Positions 1-9,036 of a stretch of 64,000 nucleotides of DNA are shown here, piece after piece. The DNA is taken from NCBI GenBank assembly GCA_039027435.1, contig JBCCKF010000003.1, forward strand, positions 62,001-126,000. Reading direction: 5' to 3'. Source of the stretch: CALBPI01 sp039027435. Its GTDB lineage: Bacteria; Pseudomonadota; Gammaproteobacteria; Steroidobacterales; Woeseiaceae. The position numbers and the translations under genes are program-made. The notes under the pieces were generated by a model. The model was not told where the DNA came from. It worked only from the letters and a program-made list of their open reading frames with translations, and ran no database searches. Each line of letters opens with the position of its first letter. Position 1 is the first letter of the stretch.

Positions 1-1
1 C

Positions 2-715
2 CTGTTTGCAGAATTCGGCGGTGTACCGGAAACCCGTGAATATGACCCAGAGTTCCTGACCAACTATGAATTCGCGTTCAGGTCGGAATTCCCGGAAAAA
101 GATCTGACGCTGAACGCCAATCTTTTCTACACCGATTGGGAAGATCAGCAGGTATCGATCCCTGGTGAGTTTGGTTTCTTCGACACCGAGATCCTGAACT
201 CCGGTACCTCTGAACTCTACGGTCTCGAAGTAGAGGTGAAAAAGACCTTCTCGTCTGAGCTCAGCGGTTTCATGTCGCTCGGCATCCTCAACACTGAGTT
301 CACCGATTTCGCGTTCGCACCTGGCAGCGGGACGCAATTTGAAAACCTGGCTGGCCGGAACTTCAACAACGCGCCAGAGCTGAATATCTCAGCAGGACTG
401 ACGTACGAGTCGGCAGACGGGTTTTTCTTGAGCGGTAACTTCGCCTACTCAGACGACCAATTTTCAGACGTCACCAACCTTCAGCAAAACGTCAACGAGG
501 ACTACATCCTCGTGAACGTTCGAGGCGGCTGGCGTTGGGACAACTACGAAGTTGCGATTTTCGCAGACAACCTGTTCGATGAGCGCTTCTCAAACCGTCG
601 TGGACTGTTTAACGTTGATATCGCAACCGGCACGGTCCAAGCGAACCAACCGGCCGGATTTTTCACCGTCAACGATCCTCGCCTGGTCGGCTTAGAGTTC
701 CGCGCAGGGTTTTAG
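2..715 (+). CDS. TonB-dependent receptor, C-terminal part (5' end outside window)
   Basis: The frame is open from the left edge and ends in TAG at 713-715, so the first in-frame ATG at 236 is internal. The visible 237 residues alternate polar and aromatic strands (for example NANLFYTDW and LYGLEVEVKKTF) and finish LEFRAGF. This is the beta-barrel end of an outer-membrane TonB-dependent receptor with the expected C-terminal phenylalanine. The family imports siderophores, vitamins or glycans using TonB/ExbBD energy. The substrate cannot be read from this part, but the PepSY/DUF3325/DUF3649 genes and Fur-like regulator downstream favour an iron chelate. Confidence 0.9.
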   Translation: MFAEFGGVPETREYDPEFLTNYEFAFRSEFPEKDLTLNANLFYTDWEDQQVSIPGEFGFFDTEILNSGTSELYGLEVEVKKTFSSELSGFMSLGILNTEFTDFAFAPGSGTQFENLAGRNFNNAPELNISAGLTYESADGFFLSGNFAYSDDQFSDVTNLQQNVNEDYILVNVRGGWRWDNYEVAIFADNLFDERFSNRRGLFNVDIATGTVQANQPAGFFTVNDPRLVGLEFRAGF

Positions 716-727
716 GGCTTCGAAATG

Positions 728-767
728 GCGCTGTCCGGGCGGTAGCAAACTACCGCTTGTACAGCGC
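728..767. terminator. Two-step hairpin between convergent genes, possible bidirectional terminator
   Basis: The outer arms GCGCTGT (728-734) and ACAGCGC (761-767) enclose inner arms GCGGTAG (739-745) and CTACCGC (750-756) with a CAAA loop and two symmetric 4-nt internal loops. It lies between the TonB receptor stop (715) and the PEBP gene, covering that gene's last codons. Neither side has a T-run, so intrinsic termination is uncertain; it may only protect 3' ends. Confidence 0.5.
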
Positions 768-1307
768 TTCGATGGTCGCCGAACCTAACGAGTACGCGTT
801 GACCATGTAACCCGTCAGTGCCGCAGAAGCGCCTTCGGGAATTTCGAGCTTCTGCGAGAGCGCGAATACCGTGAACTGGTAACGATGTGCGCCATCGCCC
901 TCAGGCGGACACGCGCCACCAAAGGCCGCAACGCCGTAGTCGTTGGTAGTTTGCAGACTGCCTTCCGGCAGTTCTTCACCGTCGGCTGTACCCACACCGG
1001 CTTCCAGTTCCGTGACGTCAGCCGGGATGTTCACAAGCTGCCAGTGCCACCAACCGCTGCCGGTCGGCGCATCCGGATCGTACGCGAATACAGCGAAAGC
1101 CTCGGTGCCTTCAGGTGCACCTGACCAGGAAAGGTGCGGAGACAAGTTGCCGCCGGTGCAGCCGAAGCCCTTAAACTCTTGAGTTTTCGCCATGAAATCG
1201 CCGTGACCGATGTCGTTGCTCTGAACCGTCATCGTGTCGGCACGGGCGACGGCAAAGGTGGCCATCATGACGCACAGCGCTGTGAGTTTCAGAAAGGGTC
1301 GGATCAT
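750..1307 (-). CDS. Secreted YbhB/YbcL-family (PEBP-like) protein
   Basis: The 185-residue protein has a Sec signal peptide (about 1-23, ending ARA). It carries both hallmark PEBP segments: DPDAPTG followed by WWHW at about 78-89, and GGACPPEGDGAHRY at about 130-143. These form the anion-binding pocket. Bacterial members (YbhB, YbcL) are periplasmic or cytosolic, with no settled biochemical role beyond ligand binding. The ATG at 1307 has GGAGG just upstream. It follows the DUF3325 gene on the same strand after a short gap and converges on the TonB receptor, so it may be the last gene of the iron-related operon. Confidence 0.9.
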   Translation of the reverse strand: MIRPFLKLTALCVMMATFAVARADTMTVQSNDIGHGDFMAKTQEFKGFGCTGGNLSPHLSWSGAPEGTEAFAVFAYDPDAPTGSGWWHWQLVNIPADVTELEAGVGTADGEELPEGSLQTTNDYGVAAFGGACPPEGDGAHRYQFTVFALSQKLEIPEGASAALTGYMVNAYSLGSATIEALYKR

Positions 1308-1330
1308 GTTGGCCTCCAGCCGGCGGGAAA

Positions 1331-1615
1331 TTACGCTCGGACGCGCTTCGGATTACCGCGCCACGCTAACACCATCGCCAATGAAAACACAGCAACGTTC
1401 AAAAATGCCGTGAACCAGACGAGACCCATGCCAAAACTCGTCGCGCTGACGCAGGCATAGGCGCCTGCGGCAAGACCGAGATACCCAGCGGTTCGAAAAC
1501 CGATCTTCTGTTTCTCCGTCCGATTCTGACCGACAAACAACTGACGGTAGTGTCTCTTCATCGAGAGCATGATGAGCGCGGCGCCCCAAAATGTCAGGAC
1601 AAATCCAACGATCAT
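1331..1615 (-). CDS. DUF3325-like small inner-membrane protein
   Basis: The 94-residue protein has three predicted membrane helices (about 3-18, 43-60, 66-84) and a short basic loop after MKRHYRQL. This matches the DUF3325 pattern found beside PepSY and DUF3649 proteins in siderophore loci. Its ATG overlaps the PepSY stop as ATGA (1612-1615), indicating translational coupling. Family members are thought to assist inner-membrane steps of iron release, which is inference. Assignment rests on size, topology, the start motif and the three-gene context. Confidence 0.7.
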   Translation of the reverse strand: MIVGFVLTFWGAALIMLSMKRHYRQLFVGQNRTEKQKIGFRTAGYLGLAAGAYACVSATSFGMGLVWFTAFLNVAVFSLAMVLAWRGNPKRVRA

Positions 1616-3189
1616 GAGGTCGCCATCTCAGCGACTATTTCTTGCTCGACCGCAGGTTCAACCACTTTCTTGCGGGTCATGTAGGTTGCAGCGCCTGCCA
1701 AAACAAAACCCGTCGCGAGAGCCGTCAAATCAAACCCAGCCATAACCCAGTCACCCCGGTTGATGCTATTGATCAAACCAACGTCGGTGGTCAACGCGTT
1801 GACGACCGGCAGCGCGCCATAAGCGACCGCCGCCACCCAAGTCAGGTCTCGCCAAGCCATTTGCCGGGAACGTGCCAGCGGATAGAGCAAACACAAACCC
1901 CACACAATGAACATGACGTGCACTTCCCACTCAGCGCGATCTTCCATCCCGACAGGCAGCAATCGGTTCGCCCAGAAAAATCCAGCAACACCGATCAACA
2001 CACCCATGATCGTTCCGATATTCATGATCTCAACGAATCGGAAACCGCGCGACTGTTTTTGATCAACCGCTTTCTTGCGGCGTTTCGCAGTCCAATAAAC
2101 CGCGCCCGTCGCCACCATCGCGGTCCCTAGCAAACCGGAGAAGAAGTACAGCCAGCGCATAATGGGTCCGGCAAATAACCCCTCGTGCAGCCCGAGCATA
2201 GTGGCTGCGAAGGTAAGCGGTGCAGATTCCGGACGGTCTGTAGTGCGAAGGTACTCGCCCGTGGTCGCATCATAGACTCGATTACCCGGCAGAATGTCGA
2301 GCGACCCGGAAGGGCCGATAATGACACGACCATTAGCATCGCCCGGTTGATCGATGCTCAGTCGAATCACACTACCGTTACCCCACTCCGCTTCAGCATC
2401 AGCAACCATAGCGGCAACATTGGCCAGTGGCCCCGGTTCGCCCGCCGGTTCGACTTGCACCTGAGCGAAATTGAACAACGTCTGTGCTTTCTGGGTATCG
2501 AAACCGACGCTGCCGACAACCACTAGCGGCATCCATAACGCCGAGACGAAGAGCAGACCGCTATAGGTGATCATCAGCTGAAACGGTAGCGACGAGACAC
2601 TCAGTAAATTATGCAGGTCGAGCCATGAGCGCTGCCCTTTCTTGGGGCGGAATGTGAAGAAGTCCTTGAAGATATTCTTGTGCGCCACGATACCGGTAAT
2701 CATCCCGACGAACATGAGCAGCGTCAGAATACCGACCAACCGAAAAGCGATATCCCGATCGATGTAATGTAGGACATAGTGCATTCGGTATAGCAGCTGC
2801 CCACCACCCGTGTCGCGTGCCACGTCGCTGATCGGCGCGCCGGTCCTCGCATCAAGACGGACATCATTGTTCACAGGCGGATCATCTTCAGTCTCGCCGG
2901 GCGAACGCCAGAAGACTCTCAAATTCCGATCTTCCCGGCTCTCCCCGAAATTGATGAACCAGTTGTCAGCGCCCTGCGCATTCTCTTGAAGGTGGGCCAC
3001 CGCTGCGTTGACCCGATTTTCAGTGGGCACCTGATCCAGAGAGACAATTTCAGGCTGCATCCAATGATCGATCTCGGTATCAAAATAACCGAGCGTCCCG
3101 GTCACGAACATGAAATACAGAATCCAGCAGAAAATCAGGCTCGCCCATGTGTGCAGCCACGTCATTGATTGTCGAAAAGATCCGATCAT
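1612..3189 (-). CDS. PepSY-associated TM (PepSY_TM) protein, putative iron-siderophore reductase
   Basis: The start is the ATG at 3189, with AGGAG about 8 nt upstream and an ATGA overlap with the DUF3649 gene; the open frame runs further upstream but that part is not protein-like. The 525 residues begin with a helix containing LHTWASLIF, followed by a large periplasmic loop (about 40-145). The HYVLHYID segment precedes the next helix, and several C-terminal helices follow. This is the PepSY_TM architecture of proteins such as FpvG, which move electrons to periplasmic ferri-siderophores. The DUF3649 and DUF3325 partners and a TonB receptor support such a role here. Confidence 0.87.
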   Translation of the reverse strand: MIGSFRQSMTWLHTWASLIFCWILYFMFVTGTLGYFDTEIDHWMQPEIVSLDQVPTENRVNAAVAHLQENAQGADNWFINFGESREDRNLRVFWRSPGETEDDPPVNNDVRLDARTGAPISDVARDTGGGQLLYRMHYVLHYIDRDIAFRLVGILTLLMFVGMITGIVAHKNIFKDFFTFRPKKGQRSWLDLHNLLSVSSLPFQLMITYSGLLFVSALWMPLVVVGSVGFDTQKAQTLFNFAQVQVEPAGEPGPLANVAAMVADAEAEWGNGSVIRLSIDQPGDANGRVIIGPSGSLDILPGNRVYDATTGEYLRTTDRPESAPLTFAATMLGLHEGLFAGPIMRWLYFFSGLLGTAMVATGAVYWTAKRRKKAVDQKQSRGFRFVEIMNIGTIMGVLIGVAGFFWANRLLPVGMEDRAEWEVHVMFIVWGLCLLYPLARSRQMAWRDLTWVAAVAYGALPVVNALTTDVGLINSINRGDWVMAGFDLTALATGFVLAGAATYMTRKKVVEPAVEQEIVAEMATS

Positions 3190-3485
3190 GCACCTGCTCC
3201 TGATATGTAGGCCATCCATGTGCCTGCGCCGGTCACCACAAGCCCGGCCAACAGGCCTAGCCATACCGTGCGCAATCGCTTGACGCTGAAAATCCACATG
3301 ATGATGGCGGTGTAGGTTGCGAACGCCGTGGTGATCGACCAAGCGACCGACTGAAACTCACCCAGCGGCAACAGGGTCGCCAGTGTGATGCTCGCTGTAT
3401 TTGCCAAAATGAAGGCAGGCACGATAGCGGCAAAGACGCGCGATGCGACGTGCCACCGGCTCACCTTGTCTGTTGCTGTCACCAT
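3186..3485 (-). CDS. DUF3649-like inner-membrane protein
   Basis: This is a 99-residue protein with three predicted helices (about 13-35, 43-60, 68-90). The ATG at 3485 is chosen because GAGGA lies about 9 nt upstream; the longer frame would need a TTG at 3515 with no ribosome site. The RVFAAIVPAFILAN segment and position before a PepSY_TM gene match DUF3649 proteins of siderophore operons. It ends in an ATGA overlap with PepSY_TM. Its function is not established; a role with PepSY_TM and DUF3325 in inner-membrane iron handling is likely from gene order. Confidence 0.72.
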   Translation of the reverse strand: MVTATDKVSRWHVASRVFAAIVPAFILANTASITLATLLPLGEFQSVAWSITTAFATYTAIIMWIFSVKRLRTVWLGLLAGLVVTGAGTWMAYISGAGA

Positions 3486-3516
3486 TGTCTGGTTTCCTCG
3501 TAGCTTGGACGGCAAC

Positions 3517-3906
3517 TCACAACGCGGCGAGTAGACCTGGGTCGGTCTCTGGAATTTTGCGTTGCTGCCAAAGCAGAACCGTAGCGCCAGCGGTCGGAAT
3601 CAGCATCGTCACAATAATTAACGCAGTGATTGCATAGTCACCACCCATCCCATGCTCGACGACGTGCAGCGCATGAAAAAGGCTCAAGAGCGCCGCGAGC
3701 CCCAACGCGCCCCAGTACGCCCAACGGGCACTGAAAATGGTGAGCAACAGTGCTGGCAGTGAAGCAATGCACATCATCACAACCAGCGGCGTAAACATTT
3801 CGGTGGCATTGTCACCGGACATTCCGCGCATGATTTCAAACGCGATCAACGACAACATCCCCACAACGGACAACACTAACAACACAAGCGGTCGGGTCGG
3901 ACTCAT
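3517..3906 (-). CDS. Four-helix inner-membrane protein of the PepSY operon
   Basis: The protein has about 129 residues from the ATG at 3906 (GGGAGAG upstream; a GTG two codons earlier is also possible). Four hydrophobic segments lie at about 8-24, 40-60, 64-82 and 93-112. The loop contains HALHVVEHGMGGDY, a cluster of histidines that could bind metal or haem; no motif proves this. It is the first gene of the minus-strand operon with DUF3649, PepSY_TM and DUF3325, and is divergent from the Fur-like regulator. I do not recognise the family. Confidence 0.65.
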   Translation of the reverse strand: MSPTRPLVLLVLSVVGMLSLIAFEIMRGMSGDNATEMFTPLVVMMCIASLPALLLTIFSARWAYWGALGLAALLSLFHALHVVEHGMGGDYAITALIIVTMLIPTAGATVLLWQQRKIPETDPGLLAAL

Positions 3907-4195
3907 TTGCACTCTCCCAAATTACTGACGGACGCCAAGCCACCACCATGGGGCAGTGTGACGATTAACCCTGCAATGATTTACTCGAGCGGCGTCAGCA
4001 TAGTGCGTCCCTAGCGACCCCGAAATAAGTCTCGTTTGCCATATGCGTCCAAGTCAAGTTTTTATTTCCTATGCACTTTTTTGTAGCCAAGAGGTTGCGT
4101 TATTGGTGTCAAAAGCGTCATTACAATGTAGGGTTAAAAAACCAAAACGCTAGGCACGGCGCTTCAAAGCAGCGCCCCACTGATGCGAGATCCCA

Positions 4196-4624
4196 TTGAA
4201 ATCACAGAAACTCATAGATGCGCTCGACGCATCGAAACTGACAGTCACCCGGCAACGTTTGCAGGTCTGCAGAGCGCTGGGGCGAGCCAGCAAGCACCTC
4301 ACGGCGCGTGAGCTCTACCGACTCATCTGCCAACATGAAGACAAGCCTTTGTCGGTGAGCGCATGCAACCGGATTCTGAGCCAGTTTGAAGAACACGGAC
4401 TGGTACAAAGGAGCTCACTAGGCGGGGATCAGTTCCGATACGAAATCAAACCAGAACAGCACCACGACCATTTGATCGATGCCACGTCTGGCGCAATTGC
4501 GGAATTCAACGACCACCGGATTCGTAAAAAGCTCGATACGATCGCCAGCAAAGCCGGCTACGAGCTTATCGACTACAAACTGAACCTGTTTGTCAGTGAC
4601 CGGAGACAGACCCGCCGGAGATAG
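4196..4624 (+). CDS. Fur-family transcriptional regulator with divergent metal site
   Basis: This 142-residue protein starts at TTG 4196; no later start would keep helix 1 of the Fur winged helix. The segment HHDH at 89-92 followed by IAEF (E103) is the Fur metal/hinge signature. The CxxC that normally follows is DATS here, and the usual C-terminal NHSLYLYG-type histidine region reads DYKLNLFV. So the fold is clear but the structural zinc site and one metal ligand are missing. It is divergent from the PepSY operon and just upstream of gnd, making both plausible targets. Metal or redox sensing of a non-standard kind is inference. Confidence 0.85.
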   Translation: MKSQKLIDALDASKLTVTRQRLQVCRALGRASKHLTARELYRLICQHEDKPLSVSACNRILSQFEEHGLVQRSSLGGDQFRYEIKPEQHHDHLIDATSGAIAEFNDHRIRKKLDTIASKAGYELIDYKLNLFVSDRRQTRRR

Positions 4625-4672
4625 CGACCGATATTCGCTACACTTTGAAGTCCTTGGATCGAGGACTGATTT

Positions 4673-6058
4673 ATGGCGAACTTCGGGGTTGTCGGAACGG
4701 GTGTCATGGGGCGCAATCTGGCGCTCAATATGCTCGACAACGAAATCGGCGTTGCAGCTTGGAATCTTGAGCGTGACCTTCTGGATGAGGCGGTGGCCGA
4801 AAGCGATGGCCGCCTGCAAGCAGCAGATTCTCTGGAGACGCTGGTTGGCATGCTGGAGACGCCACGTCGCATTCTGATGATGATCACAGCCGGCCGACCG
4901 GTCGACATTGTCATGGAACAGCTCGCACCGCTTCTGGAGCCGGGCGATATCGTTATCGACGGCGGGAACTCAGCATTCATCGACACACAGCGCCGCGAGA
5001 AAGCGTGGGCGGAAAAGAACCTGCATTTCGTCGGAATGGGCGTCTCGGGCGGCGAGGAGGGTGCACGTCACGGGCCATCGCTCATGCCGGGTGGCAGCGA
5101 GCATGCCTACCAGCATCTAGCGCCAATTCTTGAGTCGATTGCGGCAGTCAGCGACTCGGGACCGTGCGTCACGCACTGCGGGCCTGACGGTGCCGGTCAC
5201 TTCGTGAAAACCGTGCATAACGGAATCGAATACGCCGATATGCAGGCTATTGCCGAGACTTACGACGTCCTGCATCGGATTGGCGGGTTCAGCAACGAGC
5301 AACTCTCGCAGACCTTTGCACAGTGGAACCATGGGCCCTTGGAGTCGTTTCTCGTTGAACTGACAGCAGAGATCTTTGACCGCGAAGACGACCACGGCCA
5401 TCTGGTCGATCGCGTACTCGACAAAGCGGAGCAAAAAGGCACCGGACGCTGGACGGCAACTACTGCACTTGAGCTTGGCGTATCGATCCCATCAATCGCG
5501 GCGGCGGTAGATGCTCGAGTATTGTCGAGTGCCAAGGGACTCCGGGAGCACGCGGCGACGGTGTTCGAATCACCTGAGCTGCCGCCGGTGCCTGACGAGC
5601 TTGGCGAGATCATGCATGACGCCTTGTATGCCACCAAGGTGATTGCATATGCACAGGGATTACGGCTGATCGTTCGGGCGAGTGAAGCCTACGATTGGGA
5701 TGTGAACCTCAAGGAAATCGCTCGAATTTGGAAAGCTGGTTGCATCATTCGGGCAAGATTTCTGGACACGATTATGGCCGCATACGAAACACGCGCCGAC
5801 CTGCCTAATCTGATCCTCGATGACACCGTCACTGAGATTCTAAAAACGACTATTCCGTCACTGCGCAAGATCGTTGTATTGGCCGCAGGGGCTGGCGTGC
5901 CCACACCCGCGATGAACGCGAGCCTCGACTACTTTGATAGCCTTCGGACCTCACGGCTGCCGCAAAATCTGACGCAGGCACAGCGTGATGCTTTTGGTGC
6001 GCATGGGTATCGCACGATCGATGATCCTGACGGCGACTCTGTACACAGCGATTGGTGA
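4673..6058 (+). CDS. gnd: 6-phosphogluconate dehydrogenase, decarboxylating
   Basis: This 461-residue enzyme oxidises and decarboxylates 6-phosphogluconate to ribulose 5-phosphate, producing NADPH in the pentose phosphate pathway. Visible marks are the Rossmann start GVVGTGVMG (5-13), SGG (125-127) in GMGVSGGEEGARHGPS, and the catalytic lysine K179 with H182/N183 in GHFVKTVHNGIEYADMQ. The length fits the bacterial family (about 468). GAGG lies about 9 nt before the ATG. It follows the Fur-like gene by 48 nt on the same strand and may be cotranscribed, linking NADPH supply to the regulator. Confidence 0.96.
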   Translation: MANFGVVGTGVMGRNLALNMLDNEIGVAAWNLERDLLDEAVAESDGRLQAADSLETLVGMLETPRRILMMITAGRPVDIVMEQLAPLLEPGDIVIDGGNSAFIDTQRREKAWAEKNLHFVGMGVSGGEEGARHGPSLMPGGSEHAYQHLAPILESIAAVSDSGPCVTHCGPDGAGHFVKTVHNGIEYADMQAIAETYDVLHRIGGFSNEQLSQTFAQWNHGPLESFLVELTAEIFDREDDHGHLVDRVLDKAEQKGTGRWTATTALELGVSIPSIAAAVDARVLSSAKGLREHAATVFESPELPPVPDELGEIMHDALYATKVIAYAQGLRLIVRASEAYDWDVNLKEIARIWKAGCIIRARFLDTIMAAYETRADLPNLILDDTVTEILKTTIPSLRKIVVLAAGAGVPTPAMNASLDYFDSLRTSRLPQNLTQAQRDAFGAHGYRTIDDPDGDSVHSDW

Positions 6059-6063
6059 ATGGT

Positions 6064-6201
6064 GTGAGCGATTCGCTCGAGAACTTTTCGACCTATGTGA
6101 TCTACGGGCTGTTCGGCATCGCCGCGATCATCATTCTCGGGCTGCTCGGCCTACTGGTCTACCACATGTGGCAGCGGATCAAGATCATCAACGGTTGGTG
6201 A
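6064..6201 (+). CDS. Possible 45-residue single-helix membrane protein after gnd
   Basis: A GTG at 6064 opens a frame ending in TGA at 6201, 5 nt after the gnd stop. The product has a polar start, one strongly hydrophobic helix (about 12-35, with IYGLFGIAAIIILG) and a basic end (WQRIKIINGW), the layout of a small inner-membrane protein with a cytoplasmic positive tail. No good ribosome site is visible, so translation would depend on coupling to gnd. The composition favours a real gene, but homologues would be needed to confirm it. Confidence 0.45.
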   Translation: MSDSLENFSTYVIYGLFGIAAIIILGLLGLLVYHMWQRIKIINGW

Positions 6202-6242
6202 AGGTCTGGCAACCCGACACGGCGCGCGATGTTATTGCCGTC

Positions 6243-6274
6243 AAAAAAAACCCGGAGAGGTTGCCCTCTCCGGG
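6243..6274 (-). terminator. Rho-independent terminator of the TonB receptor gene
   Basis: A perfect 10-bp stem CCCGGAGAGG (6251-6260) and CCTCTCCGGG (6265-6274) has a TTGC loop. On the minus strand it is followed by eight T residues (the A-run at 6243-6250). It lies 54 nt after the end of the receptor gene at 6328. Confidence 0.93.
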
Positions 6275-6327
6275 TGAATAAACTCGCACTGTCTGCCCAA
6301 CAAGACAGGTCAATGACGAGAGCTATA

Positions 6328-9036
6328 TCAATCGAACAACATGCGTGCACGCAGATACCATGCACCACCGTTGAAGCCAAACGGGCTGGCTTCTGAATAC
6401 TGCTGACCCAACGAACCCGCGCTTGGGTTTTCGTCCGGGTAGGTATCAAAGATGTTCGCAATACCAGCGATCAGCTCGATGTTGTCGTTCAGGTTGTAGC
6501 CGACTTCAACGTCGAACAGGATTTCCGCACCGATGCCGTCAACGCCGTTACCGGTGTCATCCCATTCGCCAAAGTAGGTACCACGTACCAGATAGCGCCA
6601 GTCACCTTGCAGGTGCGTCCAGGTCACGTTACCGCGCCAGTTCGGCAGCAAGTCTTCGATCGCTTGTACACGACCATCGCTGATCGGGTTGATCGTACCG
6701 CGGTCATCAACTTCGGTTTCGTTGTAGTTGAACGCCAAGGTGATCTGCGAGCTACCACTAAAGGCGTCGAAGCCGTAGTTACCCACGATGTCGAAGCCGG
6801 TGGTCGTCGTGTCGAAGCTGTTTGAGAAGAAGCGGAACTGCGACAGATCATCAAGGCCAAGGAATTGCTGGCGATCGATGACGCCATCAGCATCCAAGCC
6901 CGCCAATGCGGCAGATACCGTCGTGTAGTTGTTGCCGTTCGGATCAGCGAAGTTCAGCGCGTCCAGGAAGTCGACGTTCGCACCCAGCGCAACCCGATCG
7001 GTCAGCTCGATGTTGTAGTAGTCGATCGTCCAGCTGGTATCACCGAGATCGAACGCCACACCCAACGCAAAGTTGGTTGCGTCCTCAGGCCCGAGCGACG
7101 GACGCCCGTTGCCCTGGCTCGCGATGAAGTCGGCAGCCAACTGACCAGCCGCTGAGGACAAAGGCAACGTACCTTGATCGACAAGCACGCCGTTGACGTT
7201 CTGTGTCGTTACGTTGGTGATGTTTGCCTGACCTGCTGTCGGTGCGTGGAAGCCTGTTGAGAACGCACCACGCAGGCTGAAGCTGTCGGTGAACGAGTAG
7301 ATACCAGCAATCTTCACGTTGGTCGTATCGCCAAACTCACTGAAGTCCTCGTAGCGAACTGCCGCTTGCAGGGTCAACGCGTCGGTGAGGTCGGCTTCAA
7401 AGTCAACGTAGATCGCGGTGCTGTCCTGAGTGGCAGAAGTGTCATTCGGGAAACCACCAAAACCGTTCGAGCTTGACGAGAAGCCCTGGTCAGCCAACGG
7501 CCCGAGTGCGAACGAAGCCGGATCGCCTGCAAACAGGTCGAACTCTTCTTCACGATATTCCGCACCAAACGCGATGTTCAGGTCAGACGCGAGACCGACA
7601 TCGACGCCATACGAAAAGTTGGCGTTGAGAACCGTTTCGGTTTGTTCCTGGCCACCCGGTACGAAGTCACGCGGGGTGTCCGGTCCGAGAGATGCATTGA
7701 TCGTGTTGCGGATGAAGAAATCGGTACGGTTAGAACCGCGCTGTGCACTGAAGTCGTACAGCAGACCGGTACCGAGACCGAATTCACCACGAATACCTAC
7801 AGCGAACGCCATATCTTCGTTGTCACCACCAAAGCGCGGTACAAAACCTGCCGGGATGGTTTCAGCGAAAGAGAAGCAGTTCGCATCGTTGGTGACGTCC
7901 GCAAGGAAGGTCGGATCCGGGATCACGCCGTTAAGCGGGATACCGGCGATGCAGTCACCGCCCGTGCCGACACCGTCGAGATCACCGACAAGAATCGACG
8001 GTACACCGCCAGACTCTTCTGCTAGAGGCAGACCTGTCGCCGGATCCACAAACGGGCCGCGATACACACCGCCACGCTGCTGACCACGTGACGGACCAAC
8101 AATGTTGCGATAGAAGAATCCACCAGTAACGGTGCGCTGTGCGTAGTTGCCGAAGAAGTAGGCTTCTGCGTTGTCGTTAAGCTCGATGGCCGAGTTCACG
8201 AACAGCTTCACGTCATCCTCGACATCAGGCTGACCCCAGTACTGAGGTACTTCCGATGTATAAGAGTTGATGGCCTGGAAGTCACCCACCGGCGTGTAGC
8301 CGCCTTCGATGGCAGTCAATACGTCGTTACGCACCACAGAACGCACGGTACCTTCGACGTCGTTGAATTCAGCCGTCAGGTTGATGAATCCGTTGTCGCC
8401 CAGTGGCAGACCGATGTTGCCCGCGACGCGGTAGTTGTCACCGTCACCTTCGAAGGTAGATCCATAGTTCGCGATGACTTCGATGCCTTCCGCTTCGTCG
8501 CGGAGGATGAAGTTCAATACACCGGCGATCGCATCCGAACCGTACTGTGAAGATGCGCCATCACGCAGGACTTCGACCTGCTTGACCGCCAGCGCTGGAA
8601 TCGCACTGATGTCGACACCCTGTGCGCCGTCGGAAATACCGCCGCCGAGGACCGAAATAATAGAACCGCGGTGACGACGTTTGCCGTTCACCAGAACCAG
8701 CACGTTATCAGGCGACAAACCACGAACGTTCGGTGGACGAACGATGGTGGCCGCGTCACTGATCGGCTGCGTGTTAACGTTAAATGACGGTACCGCGGTA
8801 CGCAGCATGTCCTGTACGTCGTTACTGGGTGTACGGGCAATGTCCGCACCGGAAATCACGTCGACGGGAACCGGTGAGTCTGCAGCGGATCGCGCTGCGC
8901 GACGGGTACCCGTGGTGATGATCTCCTCGATGGCTTCGTCCTCGTCTGCCTGGGCCATGGCTGGCTGCGGCTGGAGGGTGACTGCCGGAACGAGCAAGGC
9001 CATTAAGGCCAGTCTCGTAGCATGCTTATGAGGCAT
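6328..9036 (-). CDS. TonB-dependent receptor (outer membrane), full length
   Basis: The 902-residue protein has a signal peptide (about 1-29, ending AMAQA) and a TonB-box-like stretch IEEIITTGTRR. The plug domain spans about 50-175, with DMLRTAVPSFNV, VLVLVNGKRRHRG and VEVLRDGASSQYGSDAIAGVLN. A long barrel ends YLRARMLFD, so the usual terminal aromatic is second to last. The size and plug type resemble receptors common in Xanthomonadales- and Woeseia-like bacteria, often used for peptides, glycans or quinone-like compounds. The aldo/keto reductase upstream is on the same strand but 211 nt away. The substrate cannot be assigned. Confidence 0.95.
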   Translation of the reverse strand: MPHKHATRLALMALLVPAVTLQPQPAMAQADEDEAIEEIITTGTRRAARSAADSPVPVDVISGADIARTPSNDVQDMLRTAVPSFNVNTQPISDAATIVRPPNVRGLSPDNVLVLVNGKRRHRGSIISVLGGGISDGAQGVDISAIPALAVKQVEVLRDGASSQYGSDAIAGVLNFILRDEAEGIEVIANYGSTFEGDGDNYRVAGNIGLPLGDNGFINLTAEFNDVEGTVRSVVRNDVLTAIEGGYTPVGDFQAINSYTSEVPQYWGQPDVEDDVKLFVNSAIELNDNAEAYFFGNYAQRTVTGGFFYRNIVGPSRGQQRGGVYRGPFVDPATGLPLAEESGGVPSILVGDLDGVGTGGDCIAGIPLNGVIPDPTFLADVTNDANCFSFAETIPAGFVPRFGGDNEDMAFAVGIRGEFGLGTGLLYDFSAQRGSNRTDFFIRNTINASLGPDTPRDFVPGGQEQTETVLNANFSYGVDVGLASDLNIAFGAEYREEEFDLFAGDPASFALGPLADQGFSSSSNGFGGFPNDTSATQDSTAIYVDFEADLTDALTLQAAVRYEDFSEFGDTTNVKIAGIYSFTDSFSLRGAFSTGFHAPTAGQANITNVTTQNVNGVLVDQGTLPLSSAAGQLAADFIASQGNGRPSLGPEDATNFALGVAFDLGDTSWTIDYYNIELTDRVALGANVDFLDALNFADPNGNNYTTVSAALAGLDADGVIDRQQFLGLDDLSQFRFFSNSFDTTTTGFDIVGNYGFDAFSGSSQITLAFNYNETEVDDRGTINPISDGRVQAIEDLLPNWRGNVTWTHLQGDWRYLVRGTYFGEWDDTGNGVDGIGAEILFDVEVGYNLNDNIELIAGIANIFDTYPDENPSAGSLGQQYSEASPFGFNGGAWYLRARMLFD

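Noticed and set aside
3913..4195. Fur box in the gap between the PepSY operon and the Fur-like gene
   Set aside because: No 19-bp match to the GATAATGATAATCATTATC pattern was seen; only a TACAAT box (4122-4127) without a convincing -35.
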